Notes: a model not told the origin generated them from the sequence alone. Shown: positions 27,080-36,583, counted from the stretch's first letter. The stretch is 64,000 nt of DNA from Sphingobacteriales bacterium (GCA_947460245.1 CANHGL010000002.1:67588-131587); one strand, 5' to 3'. Numbers and translations are program-made.

Positions 27080-27928
27080 TTAAAGACCGAGGCCTAAAAG
27101 ATTTATATAATAATGCAATGGTACATCCTCAACGGCATATTGGTAAGGCAATATCTTTTTTAAGGTGCGATCGATTTCGAAATTTCTGATATAGCCATAT
27201 GTTGTTGAATACATCGGAGATTTCTCCTCTATAAACCCATATAAATAGGAGGGAAATTCATTGGTTGCCAGTCCAAGATGCTCATAAGTTAGTGTAAGAT
27301 AATATAAAAGGTCTTCCTTGGCTTTAACCGGGAATTTATTATAATAGAAATTGCCTGTGTCTTTTTTATGACATACGGTTAGCTCTTCACCATAAAGGTG
27401 AGCGGATAAGTAATTTTTAAAAGATAATTTATTGTTGTAAAAGTGGAGTAGTCCTCTGTCTGTGGAATAGAATTCAACATTCAGTAGGTGATTATCTATG
27501 AAGTCTATTGTTCTATCTGGTAGCGAAAAGTAAACATAAAAATTTTCACTGATTCTATCTTTTAGGTAGGTTATAGATTCTTCGGAGGAATACCCCAGTA
27601 AATCAAAAACTGCTTTGGCATTAGTTGTTTTTTCAGGGAGAATGGTGAATTCAGGAGAATATACGGCAACCTTACTGCATGTAAAGGGGAGTCCAAATAC
27701 CTCTTGATGTTCCTTAAACCAAATAGCAATTGCATCTAGGGATAAAAACTTCCCAGTAGGCTGCTCGAGCACTTTAGCCTCAAAAGTCATTATTTTATTC
27801 GCCTCTTTATCTAAAATAGCATAGGAAAAGCAATATGGATGCAGGTGAACCAATAGCTCCAAATTCTTTAGCCGTTTTAATATGTCTATAGGTGTATTGA
27901 TATGCAAATTTAAACAATAATAGGGCAT
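27080..27928 (-). CDS. DUF3822 family protein
   Basis: The 282-residue protein matches the DUF3822 family: an N-terminal strand CFSYAILDKEANKIM, KVAVYSPEFTILPE, then FYSTDRGLLHFYNNKLSF and LYYLTLTYEHLGL. The family, found mainly in Bacteroidota, is predicted to have an actin/hexokinase-like (ASKHA) fold and is regularly encoded just upstream of rsmD, as here. Its role is unknown; the conserved linkage suggests a link to RNA modification or translation, or simply a stable operon. No signal peptide is seen. It is first in its operon. Confidence 0.78.
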   Translation of the reverse strand: MPYYCLNLHINTPIDILKRLKNLELLVHLHPYCFSYAILDKEANKIMTFEAKVLEQPTGKFLSLDAIAIWFKEHQEVFGLPFTCSKVAVYSPEFTILPEKTTNAKAVFDLLGYSSEESITYLKDRISENFYVYFSLPDRTIDFIDNHLLNVEFYSTDRGLLHFYNNKLSFKNYLSAHLYGEELTVCHKKDTGNFYYNKFPVKAKEDLLYYLTLTYEHLGLATNEFPSYLYGFIEEKSPMYSTTYGYIRNFEIDRTLKKILPYQYAVEDVPLHYYINLLGLGL

Positions 27929-27952
27929 TTATATACATTTTAAAAACTACAT

Positions 27953-27983
27953 TTTGCTTTTTGCTTTATAGGTTATACATTTG
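27953..27983 (+). promoter_or_regulatory. full promoter of sucC: TTTG-N19-TACATTTG
   Basis: A -33 element TTTG (27953-27956) and a -7 element TACATTTG (27976-27983) are separated by 19 bases, an ideal Bacteroidota promoter. Transcription would start near 27989, giving a leader of about 38 bases. Confidence 0.7.
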
Positions 27984-28027
27984 ACTTTCTTTTTGCAAAT
28001 ATTTAATAACTAAATCAATCAGATATT

Positions 28028-29221
28028 ATGAATTTACATGAATACCAAGGCAAGGAGTTACTCAAAAAATTTGGGGTTAAAGTTCAGGATGGAATTGTAG
28101 CAGAGACTTTGGAAGAGGCAGTAGAAGCGTGGAAGGTTATAAACGGAAGAACCGGCAAAGAGGGCGTGGTGGTAAAGGCACAAGTACATGCCGGTGGAAG
28201 AGGAAAAGGTGGTGGTGTAAAGTTTGCAAAAAATTTGGAGGCTTTGAAGGAAAAATCTGCTGAGATTTTAGGTATGACTTTAGTTACGCCTCAGACTGGT
28301 ACTCAGGGAAAAGTAGTTCATAAGATATTCATTGGAGAAGATGCTTACTATGAAGGACAGTCTGAACCAAAAGAGTTTTACATGTCTGTATTGTTAGATA
28401 GAACTAAAGAATGTAACGCTATTGTTTATTCTGCTGAGGGTGGAATGGATATTGAAGAAGTAGCGGAACATACTCCTGATAAGATCTTTAAAGAGTGGGT
28501 AGATTCTTCAGTAGGTATCCAACCTTTTCAGGCAAGAAGAATAGCCTTTACTCTTGGGTTAAGCGGCAATGCATTTAAGGAGATGGTGGATTTCGTTCAG
28601 CGTTTATATAAAGCTTATGAAGCTTCAGACGCTAGCATGTTTGAAATCAATCCTGTACTGAAAACTTCTGACGACAAGATTATTGCGGTAGATGCGAAAG
28701 TTAATTTGGATGACAATGCGCTATACAGACATAAAGATCTGGAAGCTCAGCGTGATTTACTGGAAGAGGATCCTACAGAAATTGAAGCTGGAGAAGCAGA
28801 ATTGAACTATGTAAAATTAGATGGCAATGTTGGTTGCATGGTAAATGGTGCTGGTTTGGCAATGGCCACTATGGATATTATTAAGCTGAGTGGCGGAGAG
28901 CCGGCTAACTTCCTGGATGTTGGTGGTACTGCTAATGCAGAACGTGTAGAAAAAGCATTTCGTATTATCTTAAAAGATCCTCATGTAAAGGCTATACTTA
29001 TTAATATCTTCGGTGGTATTGTTCGTTGTGACAGAGTAGCAGAAGGTGTTATTGAGGCATTTAAAAAGATTGGTAACATACAGATTCCAATAATAGTTCG
29101 TTTGCAAGGTACAAATGCAGAGATAGCTAAAAAAATGATTGAAGAGTCAGGATTAAAAGTTCAGTCTGCCATTTTACTATCAGAGGCCGCAGACCTTGTT
29201 CAGCAGGCTGTAGCTAAGTAA
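28028..29221 (+). CDS. sucC: succinate-CoA ligase (ADP-forming) beta subunit
   Basis: The 397-residue protein starts with the family signature MNLHEYQGKELLKKFGV. It has an ATP-grasp domain (QVHAGGRGKGGGVKFAK, FEINPVLKT, VDAKVNLDDNA) and a C-terminal CoA-ligase domain (GNVGCMVNGAGLAMATMD, GGEPANFLDVGGTA, INIFGGIVRCD). With SucD it converts succinyl-CoA to succinate with ATP formation in the TCA cycle. sucD is not adjacent: a strong terminator follows 22 bases after the stop and the next gene is unrelated. The gene has its own well-formed promoter. Confidence 0.97.
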   Translation: MNLHEYQGKELLKKFGVKVQDGIVAETLEEAVEAWKVINGRTGKEGVVVKAQVHAGGRGKGGGVKFAKNLEALKEKSAEILGMTLVTPQTGTQGKVVHKIFIGEDAYYEGQSEPKEFYMSVLLDRTKECNAIVYSAEGGMDIEEVAEHTPDKIFKEWVDSSVGIQPFQARRIAFTLGLSGNAFKEMVDFVQRLYKAYEASDASMFEINPVLKTSDDKIIAVDAKVNLDDNALYRHKDLEAQRDLLEEDPTEIEAGEAELNYVKLDGNVGCMVNGAGLAMATMDIIKLSGGEPANFLDVGGTANAERVEKAFRIILKDPHVKAILINIFGGIVRCDRVAEGVIEAFKKIGNIQIPIIVRLQGTNAEIAKKMIEESGLKVQSAILLSEAADLVQQAVAK

Positions 29222-29243
29222 TAGCTCAAAATTTTGAATAAAT

Positions 29244-29275
29244 AAAAAAGCCGTTCTATTAGAACGGCTTTTTTA
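29244..29275 (+). terminator. intrinsic terminator of sucC
   Basis: AGCCGTTCT-ATT-AGAACGGCT (29249-29269) forms a 9-bp stem extended by A-T pairs, followed by a T-tract. It lies right after sucC. Confidence 0.9.
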
Positions 29276-29406
29276 TTTGTCTTAAAGAAAAGATTATTAA
29301 ATATAATACTGTAAAAAGGTTTAAATTAACCTCGTTGAAAGGGTAGTATCTAGTTTTAAATACTTTCTAATTTTAGCTATTTATACAGAAGTAACAATTT
29401 AACATT

Positions 29407-30021
29407 ATGTCAATGCTTATCGAAATAATTCCTGAGAATATAGATATGCGTAAAGTCAGGCAGATAACTGAATGTTTGCGCGATGGTGGTTTGATTATTT
29501 ATCCAACAGATACTGTTTATGGCTTAGGGTGTGATATCTTTCATAAAGAAGCCGTTGAAAGGATATGTAGAATTAAGCAGGTTAAGCCGGACAAGATGAA
29601 TTTCTCATTTATTTGTAATGACCTCAGCCACATCAGTGATTTTACCTTGAATATAGATACGCCAACCTATAAGTTGATGAAGCGTTGTTTACCCGGTCCA
29701 TTTACATTTATTCTAAAAGCGAATCAAGCTGTACCTAAACTATTTAAAAACAAGAAGAAAACAGTAGGTATACGTGTGCCGGACAATGCCATAGCTCGCT
29801 ATATTGTTCAAGAGTTGGGTCATCCAATCATTTCTACATCTGTTCATCACGAGGATGATATAATAGATTATATTACTGATCCTTATGCAATCTATCAGCG
29901 CTACAAGGATACCGTAGATATTGTAATCGATGGCGGTCCGGGTGGTTATCAGCCCTCCACGGTAGTTGATTGCACGGGTGACGAACCAATCATTATGCGT
30001 CAGGGAATAGGTATGCTATAG
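29407..30021 (+). CDS. L-threonylcarbamoyladenylate synthase (TsaC/YwlC/YciO family)
   Basis: The 204-residue protein matches the Sua5/YciO/YrdC fold: LRDGGLIIYPTDTVYGLGCD, ICRIKQVKPDKMNFSFIC, PGPFTFILKAN, KTVGIRVPDN, HPIISTSVH and a final STVVDCTG. The family makes threonylcarbamoyl-AMP for the t6A modification of tRNAs. Length and the SFIC-type motif resemble the YciO-like branch as much as TsaC, so the exact subfamily is open. A second Met at position 3 is an equal candidate start. It stands alone between the sucC terminator and the hydrolase gene. Confidence 0.85.
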   Translation: MSMLIEIIPENIDMRKVRQITECLRDGGLIIYPTDTVYGLGCDIFHKEAVERICRIKQVKPDKMNFSFICNDLSHISDFTLNIDTPTYKLMKRCLPGPFTFILKANQAVPKLFKNKKKTVGIRVPDNAIARYIVQELGHPIISTSVHHEDDIIDYITDPYAIYQRYKDTVDIVIDGGPGGYQPSTVVDCTGDEPIIMRQGIGML

Positions 30022-30066
30022 CTATATTTACTAATTGGGATAGAGTAATCTGTAAAATCAATTTTG

Positions 30067-30074
30067 TAACTTTA
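30067..30074 (+). promoter_or_regulatory. -7-like box (TAACTTTA) for the secreted hydrolase
   Basis: TAACTTTA differs from TAnnTTTG in the last base only and ends 15 bases before the ATG. Confidence 0.25.
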
Positions 30075-30089
30075 TACTAAAGTATTTTT

Positions 30090-32075
30090 ATGAAGTATAT
30101 CTGCACTTTTTCCTTTGCCTTTTTTCTACAAGTCTTGGTATCTGCTCAGGTTATTACCACTACTTCGATTAGTCCTCCGGCATCCTTACGCTGTAATGAA
30201 GTTCCTGTAAAACTCAATAATGTTGTTTTTGGTGCTATACCTCCAAATTCACAGAATGGTCCTGTGGTAGTCTTTATTCATGGTTGGTTTGACAATGGAT
30301 ATACATGGTTTATGTCAAAAAACAAGTGGTATCAGGAGTGTTATAATTCCGGGTATAAGACAGCTTTCTTTTTTCATTCTTTCAGTGATGCTTTTGAAGA
30401 TAATGGTAAGGTTATTGCAGAGATGATTCGTGCAACTTGTCGTCATTACAATACGAACAAAGTAATAGCTGTTTGTCATAGCAAAGGTGGATTTGATATA
30501 GAATATGCCTTATATAATGAAAATGTTTGGGATAGTGTGCAAGGTGTTGTTACATTATCTACCCCTTTCTGGGGTGCGCCTTTAGCTGATTTAATTTCAA
30601 ATCCCCAAATCCGATCGACTTTAGAAGCCATACCTATTGTAGGACCTGTTTTTCAAGGCAAAGGAACCTATCAGATGCAGACAGCATATATGGCAGGAGT
30701 GGTACGTCCAATGATGGATAATCATCCCAATAATCGCCCGGAGAAATTTCATTGTTTTGCTGCGTGGGGTAAAAGCCATAGAACAGTATTTCCTCCAAAT
30801 ATCTCTGACGATATTTTGAAAGTAGTTTTTAAAGACTATCAGTCGCTTTGTGTTGATATCCCGGGTTTTGGGAATACTGCCGGCGACCTAATCAGTGGGG
30901 GGATGAGTACTTCAGGTGATATTTCTAATTTCGTGCAGGTTCAACCTCAGTATAATAACCCATATAATAATCAAGCCTATATGGATGGACTTGCACCTTA
31001 TTATTCCAGTATTCGTCCGGGTTCTATAGTGATATCAGAGCCTCCTCCATCTCAGCAATCCAACTTGAATCATGTAGATGTATTACTCTCTAGTAATACC
31101 TGGGATATTGTACATCCGGAAATTGAATACTTTAAAAATAATCCGGTATTTAAAAGCGCACCGTCAATAGTTTTTCCTTCTGATATGTCGGCAAGTCAAA
31201 CATCTTCTAAGATGCAAATGATTCAATCAAAATCATTTTCTATTCAGACGGCTCGTCAGAATAAACTTATTTTGGTAGGAGATTATAAAAATCAGTTACT
31301 TAAAGTCTTGGATGAGCGAGATGTAATTGTAAAAGAAATTCCATTGAATTTTTATACTAAGAGCTTTTTAGATGTTTTTCATGAAGTAGATTTGTCTGGT
31401 TTGTTGCCCAATAAAACGTATAAAATACAATCTTTATTTCCGTTAACTGCTTTTTTACAAGATGGTAATACATCTAGTATTCAACTCGCAACGCGCAATG
31501 ATAAAACGTATTATTCTGATGAACCTTTAGGTTTTGAACTTACTGTAAAGGATTGGTCGGAAGATATGAATACTGCGTCTGTAAGCGGTATATTAAGTAG
31601 GAATATAAATGAGAAGGGGGAGGTAATCCATGGTGATATTATTCCGGTTTCATTTATTTTTGATGATGTGAAGCAGGCTTTTATCTGCAAGGATAAGATT
31701 TTGTTAGGAGAAGGAGTATATAATCTGTCTGTATCTGCTGAAGGAAAAAATCTGAATAGATTTGCCACTACAAGTATATATCTTAAACAAGAAAGAAAAT
31801 CTTCAGAGCGGAAGGGATTAATTGATGTTTATCCCAATCCATCTTCAGGACTATTGTCATTGAAATTTAATGCCATTTCCGGCAATCGTTATTCAGTAGA
31901 ATTTTATGACGTTCAGGGTAAAAAAATGAGTTCAGGATTTTTAGGGGTTAATTTATCAGGATATCAACAAATAGATATTTCTGATTTAGTTAAGCAGATA
32001 CCCAAAGGAACAGCGGTAGTAGCACTTATTGAAAACGGGGAAAGAAAAGGAGCTAAAGTGATAGTCTTAAATTAG
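30090..32075 (+). CDS. secreted alpha/beta hydrolase (lipase/esterase type) with T9SS sorting domain
   Basis: The 661-residue product has a signal peptide (about 1-20, ending VSAQ). An alpha/beta hydrolase domain follows: oxyanion-side VVFIHGWFDNGYTW, and the nucleophile elbow AVCHSKGG with Ser near residue 133. A candidate catalytic His lies in LNHVDVLL near 327. Beta-sandwich-like regions (about 390-570) lead to a type A T9SS C-terminal domain (IDVYPNPSSGLLSLKF, VEFYDVQGKKM) over the last 80 residues. It is thus likely exported through the type IX system to the cell surface or medium and may act on lipids or esters. The elbow has Lys after Ser (SKGG), as in some lipases and GPI-deacylase-like enzymes. 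Confidence 0.82.
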   Translation: MKYICTFSFAFFLQVLVSAQVITTTSISPPASLRCNEVPVKLNNVVFGAIPPNSQNGPVVVFIHGWFDNGYTWFMSKNKWYQECYNSGYKTAFFFHSFSDAFEDNGKVIAEMIRATCRHYNTNKVIAVCHSKGGFDIEYALYNENVWDSVQGVVTLSTPFWGAPLADLISNPQIRSTLEAIPIVGPVFQGKGTYQMQTAYMAGVVRPMMDNHPNNRPEKFHCFAAWGKSHRTVFPPNISDDILKVVFKDYQSLCVDIPGFGNTAGDLISGGMSTSGDISNFVQVQPQYNNPYNNQAYMDGLAPYYSSIRPGSIVISEPPPSQQSNLNHVDVLLSSNTWDIVHPEIEYFKNNPVFKSAPSIVFPSDMSASQTSSKMQMIQSKSFSIQTARQNKLILVGDYKNQLLKVLDERDVIVKEIPLNFYTKSFLDVFHEVDLSGLLPNKTYKIQSLFPLTAFLQDGNTSSIQLATRNDKTYYSDEPLGFELTVKDWSEDMNTASVSGILSRNINEKGEVIHGDIIPVSFIFDDVKQAFICKDKILLGEGVYNLSVSAEGKNLNRFATTSIYLKQERKSSERKGLIDVYPNPSSGLLSLKFNAISGNRYSVEFYDVQGKKMSSGFLGVNLSGYQQIDISDLVKQIPKGTAVVALIENGERKGAKVIVLN

Positions 32076-32089
32076 TTTAAAATAGCTTT

Positions 32090-32929
32090 TTATAAGGTTA
32101 TTTTTAGGTAAGGGCGCAGTTCGCTATATGGTATTGTTACGCTATTAACGCCAATGGCATAAGGCCCAATTTCATAACTGTTATATAAAAATTCAATTCC
32201 ATCTTTAGTGAAAGCAAAGTTGGCATTGAATCTGAATTTCCCGTATTCCTTAGTATTCTCAAAATCTTGACCATCCCCAAAAATAAAGAAGCCTGATTCA
32301 GTAAATTTTTCGTTCGGCTTTAATTCATTTTGTACTCTGAAGTATTTTTCGCCAATACTTAATAAAGCAGGAGTTTTTAAGTCTATGAATACATCTTCTG
32401 CCCGGATAATTTTATGTTGAATAAAATCATATGTCTTGTAATAAGTTATATAGTTGGGATGCGCTCCTCCCATGTAGCTGTATTCATGGTATCCCATAGT
32501 TAGATATCGCCCTTTTTTATGTATAATTTTTATATCTTTCTCCCATGCCCAAGCTGATGATTCATTATCATAATCACCTTCTTGTTTTATAGTATTACTC
32601 TCCTGGAAATAGGAGTTAATCATATCTCCTATACTCGAATAATAGGAAGCCTCAGGCTTTAATAATAAAGATTGCATAATTTCTTTTTGCAAATAATTAT
32701 TAATTAAAGTATCCGGAGTGCAAATTATAGGATAGCTGATTTTTGCACTTGGGCAGAACTTATATTTTGTTTTACATGCTGCATCAGTTGTATCAAGATA
32801 ATATTCGGTATAGGTAATTGTATCAGCAGTTTCTGGTTGGTATTCAGTAGTGCTATTTTTATTATTAAACTTGCATCCGGATAGCAGAAGAGCGGATAGT
32901 AGAATGTAGGAATACTGTAGGTGTTTCAT
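32090..32929 (-). CDS. lipoprotein with DUF4163/DUF3298 (RsiV-like) domain
   Basis: The 279-residue product has a lipoprotein signal (lipobox LLSGC, Cys near 19) and a DUF4163-like region (ISYPII, then SWAWEKDIKIIHKKGRYLTMGY). A DUF3298 domain follows, marked by YMGGAHPNYITYYKTYDF and the final VTIPYSELRPYL. Similar domains occur in the lysozyme-responding anti-sigma factor RsiV, but no sigma factor or cytoplasmic tail is seen here. It is probably an outer- or inner-membrane lipoprotein of unknown, possibly muramidase-related, role. It converges on the hydrolase gene. Confidence 0.8.
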   Translation of the reverse strand: MKHLQYSYILLSALLLSGCKFNNKNSTTEYQPETADTITYTEYYLDTTDAACKTKYKFCPSAKISYPIICTPDTLINNYLQKEIMQSLLLKPEASYYSSIGDMINSYFQESNTIKQEGDYDNESSAWAWEKDIKIIHKKGRYLTMGYHEYSYMGGAHPNYITYYKTYDFIQHKIIRAEDVFIDLKTPALLSIGEKYFRVQNELKPNEKFTESGFFIFGDGQDFENTKEYGKFRFNANFAFTKDGIEFLYNSYEIGPYAIGVNSVTIPYSELRPYLKITL

Positions 32930-32967
32930 GAGTTTTTATTAGTTTTTTATAGAATAAAAAATGTCTT

Positions 32968-33486
32968 TTAAGGTGAATATACCTTTTTTGAGCTGCGTTC
33001 TAAATCAATTTTCTCTCTTTTCGTACCTTTGTAAGGAACACGTGTACCCATAATGTGATCCCAAAGGGGAAATGTAACACACCAGTTTTTATCTTGGTCC
33101 TGCGCCATATGATGATCGTAGTGCCATGGTAAGTATTTATAAGTCCATTCAGGGTCTAAGTGGGCTTTTTTGTGAACCCGATAATAATTATATTGAGAAT
33201 ACCATACGCCTATTGTAAAGCCAGGTGCAACCCAAACTAAAGGGGAAACTAATATCGCCCCACCCAGCAGCGCTGCTACTTCTTTACTTTGTGGATCCCA
33301 GGCTTCAAGAATATTATGTTCGTAGTCTGGGTCCCGAAAATTCTTTTGCAAAACATTTTTATGGTGTACTGCCCAATGAAATCTCCAGAAATTATTTTTT
33401 TTCTTACCACGGCCATGTAAAATATACTTATGAATATACCACTCACCTGCATTAGAAGCTATAATTCCTGTTAAAAAGCCTAACAT
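32968..33486 (-). CDS. fatty acid hydroxylase/sterol desaturase superfamily protein
   Basis: The 172-residue membrane protein has the His clusters of the di-iron hydroxylases: EWYIHKYILHG (HxxxxH), FHWAVHHKN (HxxHH), VHKKAHLDP and WHYDHHMAQD. A hydrophobic segment lies around 75-100 (GGAILVSPLVWVAPGFTIGVWY). The family puts hydroxyl groups or double bonds on lipids in the membrane. The substrate cannot be told; a hydroxylated fatty acid or sphingolipid is possible. It is short relative to most members. It is divergent from the GNAT-like gene (86-base gap). Confidence 0.8.
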   Translation of the reverse strand: MLGFLTGIIASNAGEWYIHKYILHGRGKKKNNFWRFHWAVHHKNVLQKNFRDPDYEHNILEAWDPQSKEVAALLGGAILVSPLVWVAPGFTIGVWYSQYNYYRVHKKAHLDPEWTYKYLPWHYDHHMAQDQDKNWCVTFPLWDHIMGTRVPYKGTKREKIDLERSSKKVYSP

Positions 33487-33556
33487 ATTTTAAAATTAAA
33501 ATAAAAACTCAGAATATCCTTTTTTAGTAAAACCTTAATAACTCCGAAAGCGTTAT

Positions 33557-33564
33557 TACCTTTG
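33557..33564 (+). promoter_or_regulatory. -7 box (TACCTTTG) just before a start codon
   Basis: An exact TAnnTTTG ends 8 bases before the ATG at 33573, so the leader would be 0-4 bases long. No -33 TTG is visible. Confidence 0.4.
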
Positions 33565-33572
33565 TTAAGCCA

Positions 33573-34733
33573 ATGGTGATTCTAGATTTTAAAGTAGAGC
33601 AGTTCGATATTCAGGTCTTTGGGTCTATCAAACACATTGATAGTACAATTTGGGATACGATTCAAGTTAATTTACCTTTCTATCAGTCTCATGCATTTTT
33701 ATCGGAGATGGAAGATCTGCAACATGAAATAGACTTTAGATATATTTTGATTGGCAGGGAAGGGAGCTTTGTTGGTGCGCTATATATTCAGGCATTACCG
33801 TTTTCATTCAAAAATTTAGTAAATTATTCAGGAGAAGGTAGCGGTATGCTACGAACTATGTTTAGGAAGTTATTTGCTTCTACGCAAATAAAGCTATTGA
33901 ACCTTGGTAATGTTTGTTTTACGGGAGATAAGGGTATTATCTCTGATAACGAAGATGTCATTTTACCATTGATACCAATAGTATTTTCTAAAGTAAGATT
34001 TACTTTTGAGGATAGAAAGCCTTCTGCATCACTTATCGCAAATGTCTACAGTAAAGATGATGAGAGTTGTGGTAGTTTTTTATCGAATGGATTCCATTCT
34101 TTTGATACAGAGCCGGATATATTTATGCAGCTCAATGCCTCCTGGTTGAGTTTTGAAGATTATTTGCAGTCCTTATCCTCTAAATATAGAATTCGTACTA
34201 AAAAGGTAAAATCCATTTCTAATACTTTAGTAAAAATGAATTTATCGTTGGATGAAATTCTTCAGCAGTCATCAATACTTTTAGATTTGTATAAGAATGT
34301 GGTAGAAAAAGCCTCATTCAATATGTCCAGTTTAAATGTAGATTTTTTTCCAAGAATGAAATCAATGTATGGTGATAGAACTACATTAATGGCATATTAT
34401 AAAAATAATAAGATGGTGGGGTATGCTTTTTTGTTTCATCTGGATGCTGAGCTTTTGCATGTACATTATATTGGACTAGATTATTCAGCAAATACGGAAC
34501 ATAAGCTTTATAACAGAATGCTTCTTGATTTTGTGGAGTTTGCAATTCAAAACAAGATAAAACGCATTCATTTTGGCAGAACAGCCACTGAAATAAAGAC
34601 AACTATTGGTGCCGTTCCTACACCACTTCGTGCTTACCTGAGGATGGATAATAAATTGATAAATTTACTTTTACCTTATATCTTCAGATTTATTAAGCCT
34701 GCCCCTTACGTAGCGAGGAGCCCTTTTAAGTGA
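33573..34733 (+). CDS. GNAT-fold acyltransferase, FemAB/BioF2-like
   Basis: This 386-residue protein has two halves typical of the Acetyltransf_6/FemAB-like group. The N-terminal half shows FYQSHAFLSEMED and YILIGREGSFVGALYIQALPF. A helical stretch (SSKYRIRTKKVKSI) leads to a C-terminal GNAT half (TLMAYYKNNKMVGYAFLFHLDAELLHVHYIGLDY in part, then IKRIHFGRTATEIKTTIGAVPT). Such enzymes transfer acyl or aminoacyl groups in wall or capsule building. No membrane segment or signal is seen. The donor and acceptor are unknown. It converges on the rhomboid gene with 2 bases between stops. Confidence 0.68.
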   Translation: MVILDFKVEQFDIQVFGSIKHIDSTIWDTIQVNLPFYQSHAFLSEMEDLQHEIDFRYILIGREGSFVGALYIQALPFSFKNLVNYSGEGSGMLRTMFRKLFASTQIKLLNLGNVCFTGDKGIISDNEDVILPLIPIVFSKVRFTFEDRKPSASLIANVYSKDDESCGSFLSNGFHSFDTEPDIFMQLNASWLSFEDYLQSLSSKYRIRTKKVKSISNTLVKMNLSLDEILQQSSILLDLYKNVVEKASFNMSSLNVDFFPRMKSMYGDRTTLMAYYKNNKMVGYAFLFHLDAELLHVHYIGLDYSANTEHKLYNRMLLDFVEFAIQNKIKRIHFGRTATEIKTTIGAVPTPLRAYLRMDNKLINLLLPYIFRFIKPAPYVARSPFK

Positions 34734-34754
34734 TTTTATTTTTTCAGAAAATCA
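34731..34754. terminator. inverted repeat spanning the two convergent stop codons
   Basis: TGATTTT-N10-AAAATCA begins with the stop TGA of the GNAT-like gene and reaches into the end of the rhomboid gene. The stem is AT-rich and has T-runs in its loop. A bidirectional terminator role is possible but weakly supported. Confidence 0.3.
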
Positions 34755-35344
34755 TCAAAAGTTCTTCTGTCTGTTCTATTATTTTCATAATCTTTATGAA
34801 TTTCATCCTGAAATTTATTTCTAAAAATAAATGAAAGAACAAATCCGGTAATTCCTCCGGCGATATGAGACTCCCAGGATATATTTTTTTGCAGTGGGAG
34901 CAATCCCCATACCATACTTCCATAAAATAGGGCTATCCCGCTGGCTATAGCAATAGCTTTTACATCCATTCTGAAAAAGCCACTAAAAAGTAGAAAGGAG
35001 GCTAGCCCATATACGATTCCACTTGCTCCGATATGATAAGCGTCTCTTCCAAAAAGCCAAACCAAAATTCCTGTTATAATATAATTGAGTACCCACACCT
35101 TAGTTGCAATTTTTTCATAGCTAATATAGAGTAGCAGACTTAGAAACAGGATTGGAGGTGTATTAGAAAGAAGATGCTCCCAGTTTCCATGAACTAAAGG
35201 TGTGGTGAAAATACAAAACAGGGTTTGGGTATTTCTAGGTTGTATTGCTAAGAAACTGAAATCAATATTGTAGGTTATTTGAAAAATAAACAATATCCAC
35301 ATAGAGAGCATCATGAATATGGGTAATAATAGGCTTCTCTTCAT
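34736..35344 (-). CDS. rhomboid family intramembrane serine protease
   Basis: The 202-residue protein has about six hydrophobic helices. It has the rhomboid signatures LVHGNWEHLLSNTPP, the catalytic Ser in HIGASGIVYGLASFL (Ser near 109) and the catalytic His in ESHIAGGITGFVLS (His near 158). It cuts transmembrane substrates within the membrane. The C-terminal 30 residues are charged and cytoplasmic. The substrate is unknown. Confidence 0.9.
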   Translation of the reverse strand: MKRSLLLPIFMMLSMWILFIFQITYNIDFSFLAIQPRNTQTLFCIFTTPLVHGNWEHLLSNTPPILFLSLLLYISYEKIATKVWVLNYIITGILVWLFGRDAYHIGASGIVYGLASFLLFSGFFRMDVKAIAIASGIALFYGSMVWGLLPLQKNISWESHIAGGITGFVLSFIFRNKFQDEIHKDYENNRTDRRTFDDFLKK

Positions 35345-35473
35345 ATTACAATTTCCTATAAATATCTATTATTTAGTTGTTTAAGGCGATTAAAAATCAA
35401 TTTATGCACTAATTTTATTAGTATTTTTTTTAATAAACCGTTGAACATCCTTACTTTAGCAATCTAAATTTTT

Positions 35474-36583
35474 ATGGCAATGATTGTTGCAGTACCAATA
35501 GAAACAAAATTCAAGGAGAACAGGGTAGCACTAGTGCCTGTTGTAGTAAAAGATCTTGTTGCGAAAGGATTTTCTGTTCAGGTAGAAGCAGGAGCGGGAT
35601 TGAATTCTTTCTTTAGTGATGAAGCCTATCAACAATCAGGGGCCACTATAGTTAGTGATAAAAAAAGCCTTTATGCCACTGCAGATGTGGTACTTAAAGT
35701 AAATGCTCCTCAAGTAGATGAAATTGCATGGATGAAGCGTGAGGCAGTATTGGTATCATTTATGTGGGCTGCTACTAATCAGGATTTGGTAAGTGCTTGT
35801 GTTCAAGCTGGAATAAGTGCATTCTCCATGGATGCTGTACCTCGTATTTCTCGTGCGCAGAAGATGGATGCCTTGTCTTCCCAAGCCAATCTGGCAGGAT
35901 ATAAAGCGGTACTTATGTGTGCAAATACACTTGGAAAGATATTTCCAATGATGACTACAGCTGCAGGGACTATAAAACCATCTAAAGTTGTAATCTTTGG
36001 AGCAGGTGTAGCCGGATTACAGGCAGTAGCAACTGCTAAGCGACTTGGTGCTATTGTAGAGGTGTCAGATATTCGTCCGGAAACTAAAGAGCAGGTACAA
36101 TCTTTAGGCGGTAAGTTCATTGAAGTGAAAGGAGATGATACCATAAAGATGGAAGGTGGTTATGTAAAAGGTGTGTCTGAAGAATTCTTAAAGATGCAAC
36201 AAGAGTTGGTAGGAAAACATGTTGCTGAGGCAGATATCGTTATTACTACTGCTTTGATTCCTGGAAGAAAAGCACCTGTTTTGGTAACTGAAGAGATGGT
36301 GAAGTCCATGAAATTTGGGTCTGTTATATTAGATATGGCTGTAGAGCAGGGAGGTAATGTAGTGGGCAGTAAACTTAATGAAACGGTAAATATAAATGGT
36401 GTTGCCATCTTAGGGGAGGGTAATATTCCTTCTCTTTTACCGATGAATGCAAGTGACTTATATGCTAAAAATATCCAAACTTTATTATATCATCTGGCCG
36501 ATAAAGAAGGATTTAAGTATGAGTTGGAAGAAGAAATTACTAAAGGCAGTTTAATAGTCTTTAAGGGTGAGAAGCAAGGTTAA
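35474..36583 (+). CDS. NAD(P) transhydrogenase subunit alpha, NAD(H)-binding domain (PntAA)
   Basis: The 369-residue protein starts with the domain-I signature VPIETKFKENRVALVP. It contains SFMWAATNQDLV, MDAVPRISRAQKMDALSSQA, the Rossmann motif VVIFGAGVAGLQAVATAKRLGA and a late TALIPGRKAPVLV. This is the NAD(H)-binding dI component of proton-translocating transhydrogenase, which passes hydride between NADH and NADP+ using proton motive force. Here the alpha subunit is split: the membrane part is encoded 23 bases downstream. It should be the first gene of the pnt operon. Confidence 0.93.
   Translation: MAMIVAVPIETKFKENRVALVPVVVKDLVAKGFSVQVEAGAGLNSFFSDEAYQQSGATIVSDKKSLYATADVVLKVNAPQVDEIAWMKREAVLVSFMWAATNQDLVSACVQAGISAFSMDAVPRISRAQKMDALSSQANLAGYKAVLMCANTLGKIFPMMTTAAGTIKPSKVVIFGAGVAGLQAVATAKRLGAIVEVSDIRPETKEQVQSLGGKFIEVKGDDTIKMEGGYVKGVSEEFLKMQQELVGKHVAEADIVITTALIPGRKAPVLVTEEMVKSMKFGSVILDMAVEQGGNVVGSKLNETVNINGVAILGEGNIPSLLPMNASDLYAKNIQTLLYHLADKEGFKYELEEEITKGSLIVFKGEKQG

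Noticed and set aside
28028-29221. Lone sucC as evidence of a broken succinyl-CoA ligase operon
   Set aside because: sucC and sucD are often separate in Bacteroidota, and the gene has its own promoter and terminator.
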